From Pseudomonadota bacterium (GTDB lineage Bacteria; Pseudomonadota; Alphaproteobacteria; Rhizobiales; Devosiaceae), in assembly GCA_023391095.1 (NCBI GenBank), contig JAEWBN010000012.1, positions 1 through 64,000 on the forward strand: 64,000 nucleotides of DNA, written 5' to 3'. Below, piece after piece: positions 8,526 to 16,491 of the stretch. The notes under the pieces were generated by a model. That model saw only the letters and a list, made by a program, of their open reading frames with translations. It made no database searches and was not told where the DNA came from. Each line of letters starts with the position of its first letter. The first letter of the stretch is position 1. Both the position numbers and the translations under genes were made by a program.

Positions 8526-9026
8526 CTATTGGTTTTGATTGACAGCGATGAACGAAATCTTTCCGTTCCCCTCGATCATGGCCAGTTTGACCTGCTCTAC
8601 ATCGGTGAACCCCTGCTGGCGCAGATGCGCGAGGAGTTCGTCGTGCGTTATGAATTCGCGGCGGAGGTTGGCTGCATTCTTACCGCCGTTCTCGATTATG
8701 GGCAGCGGCCGGTGCGACACCATGCGCTCGAACCATTTCAGGCGAAAGCTCAGGAAGTTGGTGACGTAGTCAAACGCCACCAAGCCAAGGATGACAATGA
8801 AGGCTTCGGTCACAGACTGATAATCGCCAAACGATAGCGCTGCGGCCTGGGCAATGAGGAGCATGAAGATCAGATCCATATGGGCGACCTCGCCGCCTGT
8901 GCGCCGTGGCAATATGCGCATCAGCGCCAATATGCCGAGGTATAGAAGCCCCGAGCGCGCCAGCAATTCCAGCAGCGGCGTTTCCACTGCGAGGATACGG
9001 CTCCAGTCAGCGGGTAGGATCGGCAT
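8526..9026 (-). CDS. DUF421 (YetF-like) membrane protein
   Basis: A 166-residue protein with three hydrophobic segments in the first 90 residues (ELLARSGLLYLGILALMRIL, an LIFMLLIAQAAAL segment, EAFIVILGLVAFDYV) and a soluble C-terminal part containing RPLPIIENG and the terminal KISFIAV. This is the YetF/DUF421 arrangement: a short membrane anchor plus a small beta-rich domain. Family members are linked to spore or stress physiology in other bacteria, but the biochemical role is not established. A GAGG ribosome-binding site precedes the ATG, and an EcfG-like promoter (9058-9082) lies upstream. Confidence 0.85.
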   Translation of the reverse strand: MPILPADWSRILAVETPLLELLARSGLLYLGILALMRILPRRTGGEVAHMDLIFMLLIAQAAALSFGDYQSVTEAFIVILGLVAFDYVTNFLSFRLKWFERMVSHRPLPIIENGGKNAANLRREFITHDELLAHLRQQGFTDVEQVKLAMIEGNGKISFIAVNQNQ

Positions 9027-9057
9027 GTTAAGCTCCTCAAATCACCATTTTGTCCCC

Positions 9058-9082
9058 AACGAAACGATCACAGAAGTGATCC
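9058..9082 (-). promoter_or_regulatory. EcfG-like promoter upstream of the DUF421 gene
   Basis: On the minus strand GGATC (9082-9078) is followed by 16 bases and CGTT (9061-9058). The general stress sigma factor EcfG recognises GGAAC-N16/17-CGTT, so this is one mismatch from consensus. The DUF421 start codon is 32 bases downstream of the -10 element. Confidence 0.45.
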
Positions 9083-9151
9083 ACCTGTAGGCTTGGTCTC
9101 TTTATGTTCTCATTGTAGGAGTCGGAACCTTGCCATTAGCGAGGTGACGAC

Positions 9152-9306
9152 ATGAGCATAGCGATCAAGGTTCCCAAGGCTGCCGGAAACCGCCGTCTGT
9201 TCGACACGGGGCTCGAAGCCGAAGACATTTCCACGCTGACTGACTATCCGCGAAGGTGCGTGAGGCCATTGCCGCAGGCGAAAAGGGCAGCGCGATCCGC
9301 AAATGA
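9152..9306 (+). pseudogene. Small reading frame disrupted by one missing base, upstream of zinc-site protein
   Basis: A frame starts at ATG 9152 behind GAGG and reads MSIAIKVPKAAGNRRLFDTG then LEAEDISTLTDYPR. If one base is added near 9252, the next frame continues KVREAIAAGEKGSAIRK to a TGA that overlaps the ATG of the next gene at 9303. The joined product would be about 51 residues. The smooth continuation and the ATGA junction suggest a real small gene, coupled to its neighbour, that has lost one base. I recognise no family. Confidence 0.4.
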
Positions 9307-9674
9307 GCATGACGCCCAGCCGCCGTACCCTTGAAAGCATCACGCTTGAGGGGTTGGCCGTCGACAATCGCTTGGTCGTGGTGCGGTGTAACTACTGCCG
9401 TCGGACAACCCATTTCCTCGCGCGGGACTTGGTGCAAGTCTATGGCAAGGACAAGCACCCTAATACCGTTTTTGACCGCTGCTCGAAATGCGGCCACAGC
9501 CGGTATCTGCATGTGGGAACGCGGCTACCAAATTCCGAAGACGAAAAATCGTTGAAGGTGCGCCGGCCGACACTCGTGCGAGTACAGTGGTCCTGGCGCG
9601 ATGAGCGATACGATGGACCGAATGAGCGTCCTCGCACGGCCAGGGAATTCTGGGCGCGCTCTCGCGGCTGGTAG
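9303..9674 (+). CDS. Conserved hypothetical protein with a four-cysteine zinc site
   Basis: A 123-residue protein. CNYCRRTTHFLARDLVQVYG at residues 29-48 and, further on, DRCSKCG give two CxxC pairs that probably hold a structural zinc. The C-terminal third is basic and aromatic (VRVQWSWRDERYDG). No signal peptide is present. It lies just before the Ku gene, and a short broken frame overlaps its start (ATGA). Zinc-ribbon proteins of this size are common in rhizobial stress regions, but their function is not known. I infer, without proof, a nucleic-acid-related role from the zinc site and the Ku neighbour. Confidence 0.75.
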   Translation: MSMTPSRRTLESITLEGLAVDNRLVVVRCNYCRRTTHFLARDLVQVYGKDKHPNTVFDRCSKCGHSRYLHVGTRLPNSEDEKSLKVRRPTLVRVQWSWRDERYDGPNERPRTAREFWARSRGW

Positions 9675-9685
9675 CTGGGGGTTCC

Positions 9686-9711
9686 GGAACACATTCGCCG
9701 CCTCCGGCGTT
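9686..9711 (+). promoter_or_regulatory. EcfG general-stress promoter of the first Ku gene
   Basis: GGAAC (9686-9690), 17 bases, then CGTT (9708-9711). This matches exactly the consensus GGAAC-N16/17-CGTT of the alphaproteobacterial general stress sigma factor EcfG. The Ku start codon follows 28 bases later, behind the ribosome-binding site GGGGAGGG. Confidence 0.75.
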
Positions 9712-9739
9712 TCTCGACTCTCGACAGGGGAGGGTTGTC

Positions 9740-10573
9740 ATGGCGGTGCGTCCTTATTGGAAAGGTTTCCTCAAGCTCTCCCTCGTCACCTGTCCGATCA
9801 CCCTGACGCCCGCAACCACGGAGGGCGAGAAGGTCAAGTTCCATACCCTCAATCGAAAAACCAACGACCGCATCTATACCCGCTATGTCGATGCGGTCAC
9901 CGGCAAGACGGTCGAGAAGGATGATCAAGTCCGTGCGTACGAGAAAGGCGAGGACGAGTATGTGATCCTCGAGGAAGAGGATCTGGACGCCGTCCAGCTT
10001 GAAAGCACCCGGACAATCGATATTGCCGAATTTGCGCCGGAAGACTCTGTCGAGTGGACCTACTTCGACACCCCATACTTTGTCATGCCGGATGCCGAGA
10101 TCAGCGAAGAGGCCTTCATCGTGATCCGCCAGGCGATGGCCAACAAGAAGGTGGTTGGCATTGCGCGCCTGGTGATGGGCGGACGCGAGCGCGCCGTGAT
10201 GCTTCAGCCGTGGGACCAGGGGATTATCCTCTGGACACTGCGGTTCGGTGACGAGGTGCGCGACGAAGACGAATATTGGAAGGAGGTCGACGACAAGCCA
10301 GTCGACAAGAAACTCATGTCGATGGTCGAAAAACTGATTGGGGACCGCACCACTAAGTGGGACGAGAAAATGGTGGTCGACCCCGTCCAGGAGAATCTTC
10401 TTCAGATCATCAAATCCAAAAAGGCAAAGAAGCCCGCGACAAAGAAGGCTTCTGATGATGAGGAGACTGAAGATGGCGCCGGGTCGAGCAACGTCATCGA
10501 CCTCATGGCTGCGCTGAAGAAAAGCCTCGAGGGCAAGCCCGAGGGCAGCCCCAAGAAAAAGACCAAGCGCTAG
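9740..10573 (+). CDS. ku: Ku protein (non-homologous end joining)
   Basis: A 277-residue bacterial Ku. The start MAVRPYWKGFLKLSLVTCPI matches the family's first strand (W.G.l..g....P). The central DNA-encircling core runs to about residue 225 and is followed by a Lys-rich tail (KSKKAKKPATKK and the final KKKTKR). Bacterial Ku forms a homodimeric ring on broken DNA ends and recruits ligase LigD. No ligD is in the window. The gene faces a second Ku gene tail to tail, their stops overlapping by four bases, and has an exact EcfG promoter. Stress-controlled Ku is known in Sinorhizobium, where several ku copies differ in regulation. Confidence 0.95.
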   Translation: MAVRPYWKGFLKLSLVTCPITLTPATTEGEKVKFHTLNRKTNDRIYTRYVDAVTGKTVEKDDQVRAYEKGEDEYVILEEEDLDAVQLESTRTIDIAEFAPEDSVEWTYFDTPYFVMPDAEISEEAFIVIRQAMANKKVVGIARLVMGGRERAVMLQPWDQGIILWTLRFGDEVRDEDEYWKEVDDKPVDKKLMSMVEKLIGDRTTKWDEKMVVDPVQENLLQIIKSKKAKKPATKKASDDEETEDGAGSSNVIDLMAALKKSLEGKPEGSPKKKTKR

Positions 10574-11451
10574 CTGGCTTTCTTCCGTGGCGCAGCGCGT
10601 TTGGCTGGTGCAGTATCCTTTTTCGGCGTGGTCTTGCGCGAACGGGCTTTGCGCTCCGTTTTCGGCTTGGATTCTCCGTCTCCGCCGGCACTCATGCGCA
10701 GGGCCTCGAGAAGATCGTTCTTCTTGGTTGGTTCGGGACGGCGCAGCGGGATGACCTTGCGGCCTTCGATCTTTGCCTTGACCATTTCGGCCAGGGCTAA
10801 CTCGTAGCGATCGTCGAACTTGCTCGGATCGAACTCGCCCGATTTGATGGACAGGATATGCTCGGCAAGCTTGAGCATTTCGGGGTCGATCTTGAGTTTC
10901 GGTATGTCTTTGAATGCTTGCTTTGCGGACCGCACCTCGTAGTCAAAGTTGAGGGTGGTGGCGATCAGGCCCTTTCGGTGTGCCCGGATCAGCACTGGAC
11001 GGATACGTCTGAACAGCACAGTATGGGCTATCGCTGCAGCCTTTTGCCGCCGCATGGCTTCACGGATGAGGATGAAGGCCTCCTCGGTGGCGTCAGACGC
11101 GGGGAGGAGATAGTAGGGCTTATCGAAATACGTCGTCTCGATCTGGCTGCAGGTGATGAAGTTTTCGACCTTCAGGACCTTATCGCTATCGGGGACTGCT
11201 GCCGCCACCTCCTCGGGCTCAAGCACGACGTAGCGGCCTTCGCTGGTCTCGTAGCCTTTGACCTGGTCTTCGCGCTCGACCGGCTTGTCGGTCTTCTGGT
11301 CGACATAGATGCGCTTGAGCCGGTTGGAGGTCTTGCGGTTCACAAAATTCAGACTGATGCGATCCGACGTCGTGGCGGCGGTGTACATTTTTACAGGGCA
11401 GACGACCTCGGCAATTTTGATTACGCCGCTCCAGACTGCTCTCGGTGCCAT
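10570..11451 (-). CDS. ku: Second Ku protein (non-homologous end joining)
   Basis: A 293-residue Ku paralogue starting MAPRAVWSGVIKIAEVVCPV, with the Ku core to about residue 230 and a basic C-terminal tail (TERKARSRKTTPKK, then APAKRAAPRKKAS). The frame is open to an ATG at 11472, but the promoter-derived transcription start falls near 11470, and GGAGG lies nine bases before the ATG at 11451, so 11451 is chosen. It is convergent with the first Ku gene. The two are clearly diverged, so they are either different homodimers or partners in a heterodimer, as shown for some rhizobial Ku pairs. An exact EcfG promoter lies upstream. Confidence 0.95.
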   Translation of the reverse strand: MAPRAVWSGVIKIAEVVCPVKMYTAATTSDRISLNFVNRKTSNRLKRIYVDQKTDKPVEREDQVKGYETSEGRYVVLEPEEVAAAVPDSDKVLKVENFITCSQIETTYFDKPYYLLPASDATEEAFILIREAMRRQKAAAIAHTVLFRRIRPVLIRAHRKGLIATTLNFDYEVRSAKQAFKDIPKLKIDPEMLKLAEHILSIKSGEFDPSKFDDRYELALAEMVKAKIEGRKVIPLRRPEPTKKNDLLEALRMSAGGDGESKPKTERKARSRKTTPKKDTAPAKRAAPRKKAS

Positions 11452-11477
11452 GACGCTATCCTCCATACTCATCCGAG

Positions 11478-11503
11478 AACGGGAAAGCTGCGGGTGCCGT
11501 TCC
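11478..11503 (-). promoter_or_regulatory. EcfG general-stress promoter of the second Ku gene
   Basis: On the minus strand GGAAC (11503-11499), 17 bases, then CGTT (11481-11478). The same exact consensus and spacing are seen before the first Ku gene. It places the transcript start at about 11470 and therefore supports the ATG at 11451 as the start codon. Confidence 0.75.
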
Positions 11504-11535
11504 CTGGACGAGGGGAAAGGTCTCCGCGGGGCAGC

Positions 11536-11680
11536 TTAAGCCGCCTGATCCTGTTTCTTGCCGACGCACACGATCTTTAGCGCGCCATCGGGCAACTGCC
11601 GCTGCATGGAAATGGCCTTTTCCTTCGGCGCGTTCAGCCCATATCAATCTCGTCGGGCTCGGTTAGGGTATTTTCGGGTC
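11536..11680 (-). pseudogene. C-terminal remnant of an SRAP (YedK/HMCES-like) peptidase gene
   Basis: The minus strand ends with LNAPKEKAISMQRQLPDGAL followed by KIVCVGKKQDQAA and a stop. This resembles the C-terminus of SOS response-associated peptidases (WLxAPxxEAxxLQRPLPDGALKIVxxGxKxD). Just upstream another frame reads TEPDEIDM, which joins in register if one base is added (M-W-L). Nothing upstream of about 11680 fits the family, so only the last 45 or so codons survive. SRAP proteins shield abasic sites in single-stranded DNA, which suits a former repair cluster with Ku. Confidence 0.5.
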
Positions 11681-11689
11681 TCAGGCCCC

Positions 11690-12375
11690 AAGAATACGCG
11701 AACTCAATCGATGTGACGGCACCAGAGCCGTCTTGTGGGATTCGATTCTACGATGAGGCAGACCTCTACCATCTTGTCTCTCCTCCAGATCACGCGATGG
11801 AGCGCTTCTGTGTGAGAGCCCTAGGCAGATGGTCGGAAAGTGCTGGAGTTGGCGGATCAGGGTGGTTCACAATACCTCCAACGAAGAGTGGGGCGCAGGT
11901 TAGAGGCTGTGACCGATCCGAGACGCTACTCGAAAAAGCCCGAGAGCAGGATCGCAAGCCGGGTAGAGCCGCATTTTGTAAACATCGACATGCGCGACTC
12001 TGAGCTGGATGCGCTATTTGACAGCCGTCTCATCTCGGCCAACTCGCTTCTTGCATATCCGTTATGTCCAGCCGCAGACCGATCGTGGATCGGTATCCGA
12101 AGTTCTAGGTTCAGCTCAGCTTTGAAGATGTCGATCACGAGCTCCGAAGATCCAGCATCGGCCAAGTCCATGCGCGAAGCGCTCATTCTTGCACCAGCAG
12201 CGAAACGAATACGCGGTGGATTTTTCCCTTACTGAATAGAGAGTAAGCCGCACGGGAGCTGCCCACCTTCAGAAACCTGCAGTTTACCACACCAAGAGCT
12301 TTGATTGCCCTGACTAACATATGCTATGGGTCGGCAACCCCTTTTCGCGCACTGTAACGGTCAAGGGGGGACGTC
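11690..12375. other. No convincing gene
   Basis: About 690 bases between the SRAP remnant and the FecR gene. Frames up to 131 codons are open, but none has recognisable homology or a good start. On the minus strand around 12085-12175 a stretch (SSELVIDIFKAELNLELRIP) faintly recalls an acyl carrier protein helix but lacks the Asp-Ser-Leu attachment motif. I consider the interval non-coding or decayed. Confidence 0.45.
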
Positions 12376-13206
12376 ATGTTTCGCATCATCACCACAGCTT
12401 TGCTTTTCTCACTGTCTTCCGTGGCCATGGCTGCCGGCTGGACCGTCGAACGGGTGCGCGGCGAGGCCACGGTCAATGCGGGCAACGGGTGGCAGCAAAT
12501 CCAGGTCGGGCTCGAGATCGCCAACGGGGCTCGCCTGAAGACAGGCGGCAGTGGTCGGGTTGATGTCATCCGTGGCCACGATCGGTTTTCGCTTGGTGGC
12601 AACACAGTTGTGCAGATTCACGATGCCGGGGCAGATCTCATGACCTCGATCGTCCAAACCTCGGGCGTCGTGAGCGTTGAAGTCGAGCGGCGCAACGTCC
12701 AGCATTTCTCGGTGCAAACCCCGTTCCTTGCGGCTGTGGTCAAGGGCACCAAGTTCACTGTTGTCGCCGATCGGAGCGGCTCGCATGTGGAAGTGGATCG
12801 CGGTGTCGTCCAGGTTCAGGACAGTTCTAATTCCCTCGTGGTAGACGTGCGCGCTGGCCAGGAAGCAACGGTCACGGAAGATGTGCCGCTAAAGGTCGAA
12901 GGCAATGGTCCGGTGCAAATCTTTACGACAGCGGGCGTTCCGGTGACGCCCGCCGGAGAGCCGGCTGGAGACCGAGGCGGCACAGGTTCTGCCCGGCAGG
13001 ATGGGGCAGTACAGCCGCAAGGCACGCTCTTTGGCGGCACTAATAGAGTCCAGCAAAGCGGCGGAGAAGCCGACGGCAACGGGAACGGCAACAGCGCCCG
13101 CAACAGCGGCGTCAACGGCAACGGGAACGGCAACGGGAACGGCGGCGGAAACGGGAACGGGAACGGCAACGGCAACGGGAACGGGAACGGCGGCGGCAAA
13201 CACTAG
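12376..13206 (+). CDS. Secreted FecR-domain protein with Asn-Gly repeat tail
   Basis: A 276-residue protein. Residues 1-19 are a signal peptide (hydrophobic core, cleavage after AMA). A FecR domain follows (about 25-175), with segments such as GARLKTGGSGRVDV and FLAAVVKGTKFTV that are typical of the family. From about residue 230 to the end the sequence is almost only Asn and Gly with a few Ala and Ser, a flexible low-complexity tail ending GGGKH. The gene starts behind GGGGGGAC and is followed after 38 bases by a CHASE2-EAL gene. FecR-domain proteins often accompany CHASE2 signalling enzymes, so it may act as the periplasmic partner or ligand carrier of the neighbour. The partner role is inferred. 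Confidence 0.88.
   Translation: MFRIITTALLFSLSSVAMAAGWTVERVRGEATVNAGNGWQQIQVGLEIANGARLKTGGSGRVDVIRGHDRFSLGGNTVVQIHDAGADLMTSIVQTSGVVSVEVERRNVQHFSVQTPFLAAVVKGTKFTVVADRSGSHVEVDRGVVQVQDSSNSLVVDVRAGQEATVTEDVPLKVEGNGPVQIFTTAGVPVTPAGEPAGDRGGTGSARQDGAVQPQGTLFGGTNRVQQSGGEADGNGNGNSARNSGVNGNGNGNGNGGGNGNGNGNGNGNGNGGGKH
13070..13203. repeat. Low-complexity GGNAAC repeat encoding the Asn-Gly tail
   Basis: A run of GGNAAC hexamers, with GGCGGC interruptions, inside the 3' end of the FecR gene. It encodes alternating Gly-Asn. Hexamer arrays like this can change in length by slippage without breaking the frame, so the tail length probably varies between strains. Confidence 0.85.
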
Positions 13207-13244
13207 GTCAAGTCACGTCGGGAGCAGCCGGAGAGGACTGAGCC

Positions 13245-15542
13245 ATGCCAAACACGGTTATTCGTGCCGTCGTCTTGTTCGGCCTCTTCGTGCTGCTTCT
13301 GGCTGCGACCGTCCTTGGCGTCTGGATCCCGGCGGATTCAAAACTCTGGGAACTTCGCTTCAGGGCGGCTGACCGGCCACCGAGCGGCGAGATTGTCTTT
13401 GTCGATATCGACGCCTCTAGCCTTGTCGCGGTTGGCACCTGGCCTTGGCCCCGCGCTCTCCATGGACAACTTGTCGATCAGCTCCTTGAGATCGGAGCTT
13501 ATGAGATCGCGTTGGACATCGACTTCAGCACCGCAAGCAATGCTGCCGACGACGCCGCATTCGCGCAAAGTTTGGAGCGCGCCGGCGGCTATGTTTTCCT
13601 CGCCGCTTTTCGTCAGCTCAATGCGATGGGCGTTGAGGTCTGGAACCGACCGATCGCTGCATTCGCAGAATATGCGGAGGCAGCCCTCGTAAATGTAGAT
13701 AGTCTCGAGGCCGGCATGGTCTGGTCGGTGCCTGGTCGGAACGACGTCGAGGGTCTGCAGTCGATTGCCGCTAAGTTCAACCCCGGCAAGTTAGTTCCAG
13801 AGAACCTCAATATCGACTACTCGATCGATCTTACGCGCATCGTGCGGGTACCAGCGAGCTCAGTGCTGGATGGCACGGTTGATCCGATGTTAATCTACAA
13901 CCGGCAGATCGTCATCGGCTCAAGCGCCCTCGAACTGCGTGACCTTCTGCTGGTGCCTCGATTTGGTGTCGTTGCTGGGCCGCTGGTGCAGATTGCCGCG
14001 GCTGAAACCCTTCGCCAGGGCCGGGCCTTGAAGGACCTCGGAAGCTGGCCCGCCCTAAGCCTGGGCGTGATCTTTCTTGCAGCTAGTCTCATCCTGCCCA
14101 GAATGAAGCAGGGTCTCGCTGTGGGTTTTTCGATCGCCGCCGCGGCTGCCCTTGAGGTAGCGACTGGCGTCTTGTTCGTGGTCGAGGGGGTACAGATTGA
14201 TACCACTGTGTTCCACGTCCTCGTCGCAACTGTCGTCGTGGTCAGGCTATTCGAAGAGCGTGCAGTGCGCCGTCGCCAATTGCGAGATTATCATCAGCGC
14301 CTCAAATATCTCGTTGACCATGACGACCAGACCGGCGCGCTTTCACCATTGGCTTGGAAGAAAGCCGTCGACCGCCTAAAAGGCATCGGCAATCAGACAC
14401 GCACGCTTTTGCTGCGTCTTGAGCAACTGGACGCTACCGGCGCAAGTCTTGGATTTGCTGTCTCGGACCAGGCGGTCATGTCGTTTCACGCTCGGCTTTC
14501 AAGCTTGAACGACCTGCCGATCGCAAGGATCGAAAGCGACACTTTTGCGGTTGCAGTTCCATACAGGCTAGATGAAAGCGAAGTTATAGCGCTCATCGAC
14601 CGTCTTGAAACGCCTCTTGATGTCGAGGGTCACCAGGTGTTGGTTTCGCTTCGGTATGGCCTGAGTGCCAAGGACGGCGCGGATTCATCTGAAGAGGCAT
14701 TGCAACAGGCCCGCACGGCATTAGCGATGGCTTCTCGCAAGAATAATCGGGGCTGCCTTTACCATTTTGATCTCGAAAGCGAACTGCAGCGTCGACGGGC
14801 GCTCGATATTGCTTTGCGGACGGCGATCGAGAAAAAGGAACTCGACATCGCTTTCCAGCTCCAAGTCGACACGAAAACGAGGACCTCCATCGGCGCCGAA
14901 GCCTTGCTGCGGTGGAGCAGCAGTGCTTTCGGTCGCGTCTCGCCAGCCGAATTCATCCCACTCGCCGAAGACAACGGCACCATTGTCGAGCTCGGCAACT
15001 GGGTATTGCACGAGGCGTGCCGGCGAGCTGTCGCGTCAGGCTGGCAGGGCCGGCTTTCAGTCAACGTCTCACCCGTCCAGTTCGCGTCGTCCGATGTTGT
15101 CGCGATGGTCCGTTTGGCACTCGATGAAACCGGGTTCCCTGCCGATAAGCTCGATGTCGAAGTTACCGAAAGTGTCGTCGCCGGCGGCCAAGGAGAAATC
15201 TTGGAAGCGCTCAATGACCTTCGTGGGCTCGGCGTTTCGATCGCCATCGACGACTTCGGCACTGGCCATTCCTCGCTAAGCCATATTGCAACACTGCCTG
15301 TCGACAAGCTTAAGATCGATATGTCCTTCGTCCGGCAGATCACTACGGCAAAAGGCGTTGCAGTCGCAGAAACGATAGCCCGTCTGGCTACCGAGCTCGG
15401 GCTTTTTATCGTTGTGGAAGGGGTGGAAACCGAGCATGAATTCGACTTCTTCGCCGCTCTTGGCTGCGACTGTATCCAAGGATATCTCTTCGGCCGTCCG
15501 GGCCCGTTGCCACAGCGTCTGACGCTGGGAACAGCGGCCTGA
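13245..15542 (+). CDS. CHASE2-EAL cyclic di-GMP phosphodiesterase with degenerate GGDEF
   Basis: A 765-residue membrane sensor. One membrane helix (about 5-25) leads to a periplasmic CHASE2 domain (about 30-265, with VFVDIDASSLVAVGTWPWPR-type strands), then three closely spaced helices (about 265-345). A degenerate GGDEF domain follows (ESDTF in place of GGDEF), then an EAL domain. The EAL core is complete: E552-A-L in GAEALLRW, NVSPVQF, EVTES, IDDFGTG, KIDMSF, VVEGVE and QGYLFG, so it should hydrolyse cyclic di-GMP. The upstream FecR protein is probably its periplasmic partner. It may oppose the two diguanylate cyclases at 1464-3891. Confidence 0.92.
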   Translation: MPNTVIRAVVLFGLFVLLLAATVLGVWIPADSKLWELRFRAADRPPSGEIVFVDIDASSLVAVGTWPWPRALHGQLVDQLLEIGAYEIALDIDFSTASNAADDAAFAQSLERAGGYVFLAAFRQLNAMGVEVWNRPIAAFAEYAEAALVNVDSLEAGMVWSVPGRNDVEGLQSIAAKFNPGKLVPENLNIDYSIDLTRIVRVPASSVLDGTVDPMLIYNRQIVIGSSALELRDLLLVPRFGVVAGPLVQIAAAETLRQGRALKDLGSWPALSLGVIFLAASLILPRMKQGLAVGFSIAAAAALEVATGVLFVVEGVQIDTTVFHVLVATVVVVRLFEERAVRRRQLRDYHQRLKYLVDHDDQTGALSPLAWKKAVDRLKGIGNQTRTLLLRLEQLDATGASLGFAVSDQAVMSFHARLSSLNDLPIARIESDTFAVAVPYRLDESEVIALIDRLETPLDVEGHQVLVSLRYGLSAKDGADSSEEALQQARTALAMASRKNNRGCLYHFDLESELQRRRALDIALRTAIEKKELDIAFQLQVDTKTRTSIGAEALLRWSSSAFGRVSPAEFIPLAEDNGTIVELGNWVLHEACRRAVASGWQGRLSVNVSPVQFASSDVVAMVRLALDETGFPADKLDVEVTESVVAGGQGEILEALNDLRGLGVSIAIDDFGTGHSSLSHIATLPVDKLKIDMSFVRQITTAKGVAVAETIARLATELGLFIVVEGVETEHEFDFFAALGCDCIQGYLFGRPGPLPQRLTLGTAA

Positions 15543-15639
15543 TTTGCTGCTTTGAGGCAGGCGAAGCGGTGGGTAACGGCGGCGAGAGCAAAGCAGAGCG
15601 CGCGCAGCGCAGTATTGGCCAATTGCTTTGCGGACCCGC

Positions 15640-16274
15640 GCCGCAGGTGTGGGGTCGGGGCGCCGTCAAGTGTTACGGGTAGTCGCCCTTGCCACGCTGT
15701 CGCGCAATTTCCAGATCGATTTCTTGCGACCTTGCCTCGGTCGCCCCGACCTCGAGGTCATATTGACATCAGGGAGCTTGGTTGAGTTGACAGGGATGCT
15801 GTGTCGGCTGGCTCTCGATGTCCTCTGCAACACCGCGCCCGGTACCGTCTATCCCGATAGCCTTGTGGCCCATAGCCTTGCGCGCCAGCCGATTAGTCTC
15901 TTCGGCTCCCCGGCGATTGCCTGCGCGGAGACAACCCCCGCCGAAGCTCTCAAGCCCCATGGGTAATCCTGCCCGCCGGCGCCAGCAGTATACGCACCGA
16001 ATTCGATGCGCTCTGTGCGCGCCTCGATATTGTGGCATTAGTGATGGACGAGGTGGACGACAGGGCCATGCTGCGCCTCATGGCCCGTGAGGCCATCTGC
16101 CTAGTCCCTCTACCTGCAATCGACGTACGCAACGAACTCGATGCGGGCAGCCTTCGCGAGGACGTTCGCCTGCCGGGCGTCGAAGAGATCTTCTATGCCC
16201 TCACCTTCCAGCGCCAATTTCAGAGCCCGGTGGCCGAACAGCTGATAGCCGCCGCCTCGCATTGGCCGGCATAA
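15640..16274 (+). pseudogene. LysR-type regulator (NhaR-like), effector-binding domain only, frameshifted
   Basis: From about 15675 one frame reads LRVVALATLSRNFQIDFLRP followed by GRPDLEVILTSGSLVEL and stops at 15964. From about 16020 another frame gives VMDEVDDRAMLRLMAREAIC and then RNELDAGSLREDVRLPGVEE, ending at 16272. Both align in order with the effector-binding domain of NhaR-like LysR regulators (ATLSRNFQxxFLRPLLGRxDVEVILRSGS, then DDxAMMRLLAREGIG). The helix-turn-helix domain is absent, and at least one frameshift separates the halves. It is a decayed regulator of which only the C-terminal two-thirds can be read. Confidence 0.65.
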
Positions 16275-16491
16275 CAGAAAAATCTACGTCGCTCTCTTGA
16301 CGCTCTGGTGAGCCGCACCAATCTCGTTTTGCGTGACCGGGCCCCTCTGGCGTTGGCGGCCATGCCGCCCCGCGATGTCGGATCACCTCGGCAGGGCCCA
16401 CGGGCATCCTGCGTGTGGTGCTTGATGGTCTTCAAGGTCTCCATGCGCACTCCCTCAGCTCTGCCAAGCGGCACTTTTAGAGGAGTTTTGC

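Noticed and set aside
9124..9145. GGAAC before the small broken frame as a third EcfG promoter
   Set aside because: No CGTT occurs 16 or 17 bases downstream, so only half of the motif is present.
12085..12175. Acyl carrier protein-like helix on the minus strand
   Set aside because: The similarity is short, the phosphopantetheine attachment motif Asp-Ser-Leu is missing and there is no plausible full gene.
13001..13372. Plus-strand frame rich in Ala-Thr-Gly over the end of the FecR gene
   Set aside because: It arises from the GGNAAC repeat being read in another frame.
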